Part shown: positions 12,829-15,863 of the stretch, piece after piece
Numbering within the stretch: the stretch's first letter is position 1
How the letters are laid out: each line of letters begins with the position of its first letter
Assembly: GCA_900757285.1 (NCBI GenBank)
Contig: CAAENI010000104.1
Span: 1-15,863 of the forward strand
Length of the DNA stretch: 15,863 bases
Direction of reading: 5' to 3'
From: an uncultured Collinsella sp.
GTDB lineage: Bacteria; Actinomycetota; Coriobacteriia; Coriobacteriales; Coriobacteriaceae
The notes under the pieces: generated by a model
The model's database searches: none
Told to the model about the DNA's origin: nothing
Seen by the model: the letters and a program-made list of their open reading frames with translations, nothing else
Position numbers and translations under genes: made by a program

Positions 12829-15237
12829 CTATTTCGTCTTGCCGGTAATGAGCGTCTTAAGACCCAGGCCGATCAGGCCCAGGCCCATGCGCACACGACC
12901 GGGGCGATGGCGCTCGATGGCCTTGGTCTTGCCGGCGGGCTTATCGCGACAGGCGCTCGTCTCGGGTGCGGGCTTAGCTGCCTGCGGCTCGGGCTGAGGT
13001 GCAGGTGCGGGCTCGGGCTCAATGACGGTCGCCTGGACCTTCTGAACCTTGGGTGTGGCCGGCTGCGGCTTAGGAGCAGGGGCGGGCTTTGCCTCAATGA
13101 CGGGCTCGGGCGCGGCCTCGGCGTTGCGGTAGGCACGCTCCAGCAGGGCTTCCTGCGAGTTGAAGGGTTTCTCACCCTCTGCGCGCTCCACGGGGACCCA
13201 GGTGCCGTCGCTCGTGAGGCTGCGGGCCTTCACGTTGTCGCGCAGCTGCATGCTCATGTACTCGTGCACCAGGGCGCGGCAGGTGGGGTCGAGCACGGGG
13301 AAGGCGATCTCCACGCGGTGCTCGGTGTTGCGCGTCATCATGTCGGCCGAGCTCAGATAGATCATGTCCGAGTCCACGCCAAAGGCGTAAACGCGCGCAT
13401 GCTCCAAAAAGCGTCCGACGATAGAACGGACATGCACGTTCTCGGTCTTGCCAGGAACGCCCGGCTTGAGGCACGAGATGCCGCGGATGATCATGTCCAC
13501 GCGGACTCCTGCGCACGATGCCTCGGCGATCTTGTCGATGACCTCGCGGTCGGTGAGCGAGTTGAGTTTAAAGAACACGCGGGCGGGCTCGCCGGCGAGG
13601 GCGCGCTGGATCTCGCGGTCAAGCCCGCGCATGATGAGCGGTTTCAGTCCGACGGGCGCCACACCCAGGAAGCGGTAATCGCCGCGCAGGTTGCCCAGCG
13701 ACAGGTTGCGGAAGAACAGGTTGGCGTCCTCGCCGATGCCGGGGTGAGCGGTCATGAGCATAAAGTCGCTGTAGAGTTTGGCCGTCTTCTCGTTAAAGTT
13801 GCCGGTGCCCAGCAGCGTCAGGCGCGTTAGCGCCATGCCCTCGCGATAGGTGAGCTGGCAGATCTTGGAGTGGCACTTAAAGCCCTCGGAGCCGTAGATG
13901 ACGGTGCAGCCGGCCTCTTCCAGGCGCTCGGCCCACTCGATGTTGTTCTGCTCGTCAAAGCGCGCGCGGAGCTCCATGAGCACCGTGACCTCTTTGCCGT
14001 TCTCGGCGGCATCGATCAGTGACTCGCACAGGCGGCTCTGCTTGGCCACGCGGTAGAGCGTGATGCGCAGTGAGATGCACTCGGGGTCGTAGGCGGCCTC
14101 GTGCACCAGATCCAGGAAGGGGTTCATGGCCTCATAGGGATAAAAGAGCAGCTTGTCGTGCTGAAGTACCTGCTCGCGGATGGAGCGGGTCATATCGATG
14201 GTGGGGTTGGGCTGCGGCTTAAACGGCGTAAAGAGCAGCTCGTTGCGCAGGTGCTCGGGAATCTTACTCTCAATGCCAAAGACGTAGCCCAGGTCGAGCG
14301 GGATATCGCAGGTAAAGACAGAGCGGCGCGAAAGCTCGAGCGCCTTGCGGATGGTCTTGAGCGTCGCCTTCTCGAGCGACCCCGAGACCGCGAGCACTAC
14401 CGGCTGCAGACGCAGGCGCTTCTTGAGGATGCGCTTCATGTGCTGGCGGTAGTCCTCTTCCTCTTCGACGCCCTCGCCGTCCGGATCGATGTCGGCGTTG
14501 CGGGTGACGCGGATGAGCGCGCGGTCGAGTGGCTTGTAGGAGCCAAAGCAGCTGTCCAGGCAGGCGAGGATGACGTCCTCGAGCAAGATGTAGGAGTAGG
14601 TGCCGGTGGGCGAGGGGATCTCGACCACGCGGTTCATCGAGGCGGGAATCTCGATTAGGCCCAGCAGGCTTTCCTCGTCGGTGACGCCGTCCAGGCCGCA
14701 GGCCAGATAGAGTGCGCCGTTGCGCAGGTTGGGGAAGGGATGGCGCGGGTCAATGACCAACGGCGAGATGACCGGCGACACGTAGGCCTGGAAGTAACGG
14801 GTTACAAAGGTGCGCTCCTCGGGCGTAAGCGAATCGATGCAGGCGCGGTGAACGCCTAGGATGTCGAGCTTGCCCTCGATGCTCTTAAAGATGGACTCCC
14901 ATCGGGTAAGGAGCCCGGGCATTTCGGTCATGACAGCATCGACCTGTTCGGAGGCGGTCATATTGCTCTTGTTGTCGACAGGCTGTTTTTTGAGCTCCGC
15001 CAGATCGGACAGGCCGCCCACGCGTACCATGAGAAACTCGTCGAGGTTAGACTCGAAAATCGACACGAACTTTAGACGCTCGAACAGCGGAACGGTCTCG
15101 TCGAAGGCTTCGTCAAGCACACGGTTATCAAAGCGCAGCCAGCTGAGCTCTCGGTTCTGCGTGTACGAGAAGTCGCGCGGCGGTTTGCGCAGCTTTGCGG
15201 CGGCTTGCTTTTTTTCGATTTTGCTCGGCATATGCAT
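12829..15237 (-). CDS. ppk: Polyphosphate kinase 1 with long C-terminal tail
   Basis: Makes inorganic polyphosphate from the gamma-phosphate of ATP, and works in reverse. About 802 residues, against some 690-740 for typical PPK1. The N-terminal domain starts YTQNRELSWLRFDNRVLDEA and FESNLDEFLMVRVGGL. The phospholipase-D-like catalytic domains carry the phosphorylated histidine His456 in KCHSKI and His613 in FLEHARVYAF, followed by YLSSADMMTRNTEHRVE. After the family core (about residue 690) comes a roughly 110-residue tail. It is rich in Pro, Ala, Glu and Lys (repeated EPAPAP/KPAPAPKP) and ends in a basic and glycine/leucine-rich stretch, RMGLGLIGLGLKTLITGKTK. The start is uncertain: ATGs at 15237 and 15231 and a GTG at 15276 are all in frame and none has a strong ribosome site. 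Activity is expected because the catalytic residues are present. Confidence 0.93.
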   Translation of the reverse strand: MHMPSKIEKKQAAAKLRKPPRDFSYTQNRELSWLRFDNRVLDEAFDETVPLFERLKFVSIFESNLDEFLMVRVGGLSDLAELKKQPVDNKSNMTASEQVDAVMTEMPGLLTRWESIFKSIEGKLDILGVHRACIDSLTPEERTFVTRYFQAYVSPVISPLVIDPRHPFPNLRNGALYLACGLDGVTDEESLLGLIEIPASMNRVVEIPSPTGTYSYILLEDVILACLDSCFGSYKPLDRALIRVTRNADIDPDGEGVEEEEDYRQHMKRILKKRLRLQPVVLAVSGSLEKATLKTIRKALELSRRSVFTCDIPLDLGYVFGIESKIPEHLRNELLFTPFKPQPNPTIDMTRSIREQVLQHDKLLFYPYEAMNPFLDLVHEAAYDPECISLRITLYRVAKQSRLCESLIDAAENGKEVTVLMELRARFDEQNNIEWAERLEEAGCTVIYGSEGFKCHSKICQLTYREGMALTRLTLLGTGNFNEKTAKLYSDFMLMTAHPGIGEDANLFFRNLSLGNLRGDYRFLGVAPVGLKPLIMRGLDREIQRALAGEPARVFFKLNSLTDREVIDKIAEASCAGVRVDMIIRGISCLKPGVPGKTENVHVRSIVGRFLEHARVYAFGVDSDMIYLSSADMMTRNTEHRVEIAFPVLDPTCRALVHEYMSMQLRDNVKARSLTSDGTWVPVERAEGEKPFNSQEALLERAYRNAEAAPEPVIEAKPAPAPKPQPATPKVQKVQATVIEPEPAPAPQPEPQAAKPAPETSACRDKPAGKTKAIERHRPGRVRMGLGLIGLGLKTLITGKTK

Positions 15238-15248
15238 CTGTCCGTTCA

Positions 15249-15263
15249 GTCCCCGCAGGGGAC
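15249..15263. repeat. Short hairpin just upstream of ppk
   Basis: GTCCCC and GGGGAC pair perfectly around GCA, 12 nt before the chosen ppk start. It may influence ribosome access, and it argues against the GTG start at 15276, since that would place the hairpin in the coding region. Confidence 0.45.
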
Positions 15264-15333
15264 GGTTGCCTAACACTATTCACTATTGTCTCAATTTAGT
15301 CGACTTGTGGCACGGACGTATTGTGCGAACGGT

Positions 15334-15360
15334 ATCTTAACCTACTTCTTACGCTGTCAA
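15334..15360 (-). promoter_or_regulatory. Candidate ppk promoter
   Basis: On the minus strand a perfect TTGACA (15355-15360) is followed after 15 bp by TAAGAT (15334-15339). The -35 is ideal and the -10 matches at four of six with slightly short spacing. It would give a leader of about 90 nt. It is the best promoter match in this gap. Confidence 0.5.
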
Positions 15361-15426
15361 GCCATAGAGCTGACGCCCGTCGCGTTGCGAAAAACGGTCT
15401 AGATCCTCACTCAACTGCTGAGTATG

Positions 15427-15465
15427 TGTGAATAAGAATGATAGATAGCTGAATATCATCGAATA
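15427..15465. promoter_or_regulatory. Possible ArgR (ARG-box) operator region upstream of arcA
   Basis: TGTGAATAAGAATGAT at 15427-15442 resembles an ARG box (consensus about TGAATAAAAATTCA). A second weaker match, CTGAATATCATCGAAT, starts at 15449. Paired boxes upstream of arginine genes are usual for ArgR control. The surrounding DNA is AT-rich, which raises the chance of an accidental match, and the site is about 325 bp from the arcA start, farther than typical. Confidence 0.25.
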
Positions 15466-15701
15466 CAGGCAGAAACACGAACAAGCGTCATTTATATACA
15501 TAAAACCGTTGTAGATATGCAATTCTTAATCGAAAGATTGGAGTTGTAATTGCGAATGATTTTTGAGAAAAAAGAGCGTTTACCTTAGAAAAGCTACTTT
15601 AGAACGCCGAAGTGCATTATGGGGGAATCATATTCGATATACCGTTCATCGAACTTTGTTGACCGTTCGGGGGCGAGGTGGAATTGCGGTTGGAATTTGG
15701 A

Positions 15702-15707
15702 TATAAC
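15702..15707 (+). promoter_or_regulatory. Candidate -10 box for arcA
   Basis: TATAAC lies 81 bp upstream of the arcA ATG. No clear TTGACA is found 16-18 bp upstream, which could mean activator-dependent initiation. Transcription would start near 15714, just before the leader hairpins. Confidence 0.4.
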
Positions 15708-15723
15708 TAGAGCTGTCAGCAAG

Positions 15724-15772
15724 CAGCACCCGTTACGGAAGGGTGCTGATAGATTCGGCCGAAAGGCCCGAA
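15724..15772 (+). promoter_or_regulatory. Structured 5' leader of arcA
   Basis: Two hairpins fill the space between the candidate promoter and the ribosome site. CAGCACCC/GGGTGCTG forms a perfect 8-bp stem with a 9-nt loop (15724-15748). TTCGGCC/GGCCCGAA closes a GAAA tetraloop with one bulged C (15754-15772). No T-run follows, so this is not a terminator; an effect on mRNA stability or translation is more likely. I do not recognise a known riboswitch. Confidence 0.45.
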
Positions 15773-15788
15773 AGAAAGGTAGGAGGCC

Positions 15789-15863
15789 ATGACGAAAGGT
15801 CTGCACGTGCCTTCCGAGATCGGCAAGCTCAGGAAGGTCTGCCTGCACCGTCCCGGCGACGAG
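15789..15863 (+). CDS. arcA: Arginine deiminase, N-terminal fragment (cut by window end)
   Basis: Only 25 codons are present. LHVPSEIGKLRKVCLHRPGDE matches the highly conserved start of arginine deiminases (V-SEIG-L--V-LHRPG-E). The enzyme converts arginine to citrulline and ammonia, the first step of the ADI pathway, which yields ATP through carbamate kinase. The start is set by the ATG after AGGAGG at 15781-15786, although only two bases separate them. The long structured leader suggests regulated expression. The partner genes arcB and arcC would lie to the right, outside the window. Confidence 0.85.
   Translation, partial: MTKGLHVPSEIGKLRKVCLHRPGDE

Larger units (their letters stand above)
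15361..15788. other. Long AT-rich gene-free region upstream of arcA
   Basis: No credible gene is present in these 428 bp. They are visibly richer in A and T than the rest of the window, especially 15420-15620. The only frame across the arcA start is antisense, lacks recognisable similarity and is rejected. The region holds the possible ARG boxes, a candidate -10 and two leader hairpins listed separately. Confidence 0.6.

Noticed and set aside
15708..15788. Riboswitch or T-box in the arcA leader
   Set aside because: No T-box bulge sequence, terminator or recognisable aptamer core is visible; the two hairpins are too simple to assign.
15594..15848. 84-residue minus-strand frame across the arcA start
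   Set aside because: It is antisense to the conserved arcA N-terminus and its ribosome site, and shows no known motif.

Overview
The window looks like a chromosomal segment of a high-GC gut actinobacterium of the Coriobacteriia, most likely Collinsella. This is inferred from the resemblance of the proteins as I remember the families and from codon use rich in G and C. No rRNA or marker gene is present to prove it. Most of it is ordinary housekeeping sequence, with an accessory sugar-uptake cassette in the middle and unusually structured intergenic DNA.

Layout, left to right. The first 84 bases hold no recognisable gene. Phosphotransacetylase (pta, minus) is divergent from UDP-galactopyranose mutase (glf, plus), whose stop codon overlaps the start of a GT2 glycosyltransferase: a two-gene galactofuranose/glycan unit. 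The convergent gap 3524-3899 holds two copies of one structured element, each in the sense orientation just downstream of the gene it follows, plus an inverted relic of a glycosyltransferase 3' end. Next come three minus-strand genes: a DJ-1/PfpI protein, a Maf nucleotide pyrophosphatase overlapping it by ATGA, and an S58 (DmpA/NylC-type) peptidase. The gap 6120-6745 is full of repeats: a 23-bp inverted repeat, two 45-bp palindromes exactly 81 bp apart, and a strong terminator inside what may be an attenuated leader.

From 6746 to 10759 a plus-strand cassette encodes a DMT/EamA transporter, a GH1 6-phospho-beta-glucosidase and a beta-glucoside PTS EIIBC. The PTS protein imports and phosphorylates a beta-glucoside and the GH1 enzyme hydrolyses the product in the cytosol. 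No EIIA domain and no BglG/LicT regulator are encoded here. The cassette is followed by a 414-bp IS3-family remnant with both ends present but a broken transposase.

The right third has rlmD (23S rRNA m5U methyltransferase) and a long polyphosphate kinase (ppk) with a Pro/Ala/Glu-rich tail, both minus, separated by a hairpin terminator. A 551-bp AT-rich gap then leads to the first 25 codons of arginine deiminase (arcA, plus), cut by the window edge.

The best candidate for something undescribed is the pair of structured 3' elements at 3556-3665 and 3759-3887. They share three sequence blocks and a hairpin apex, have covarying stems, and are enclosed by perfect but copy-specific inverted arms.
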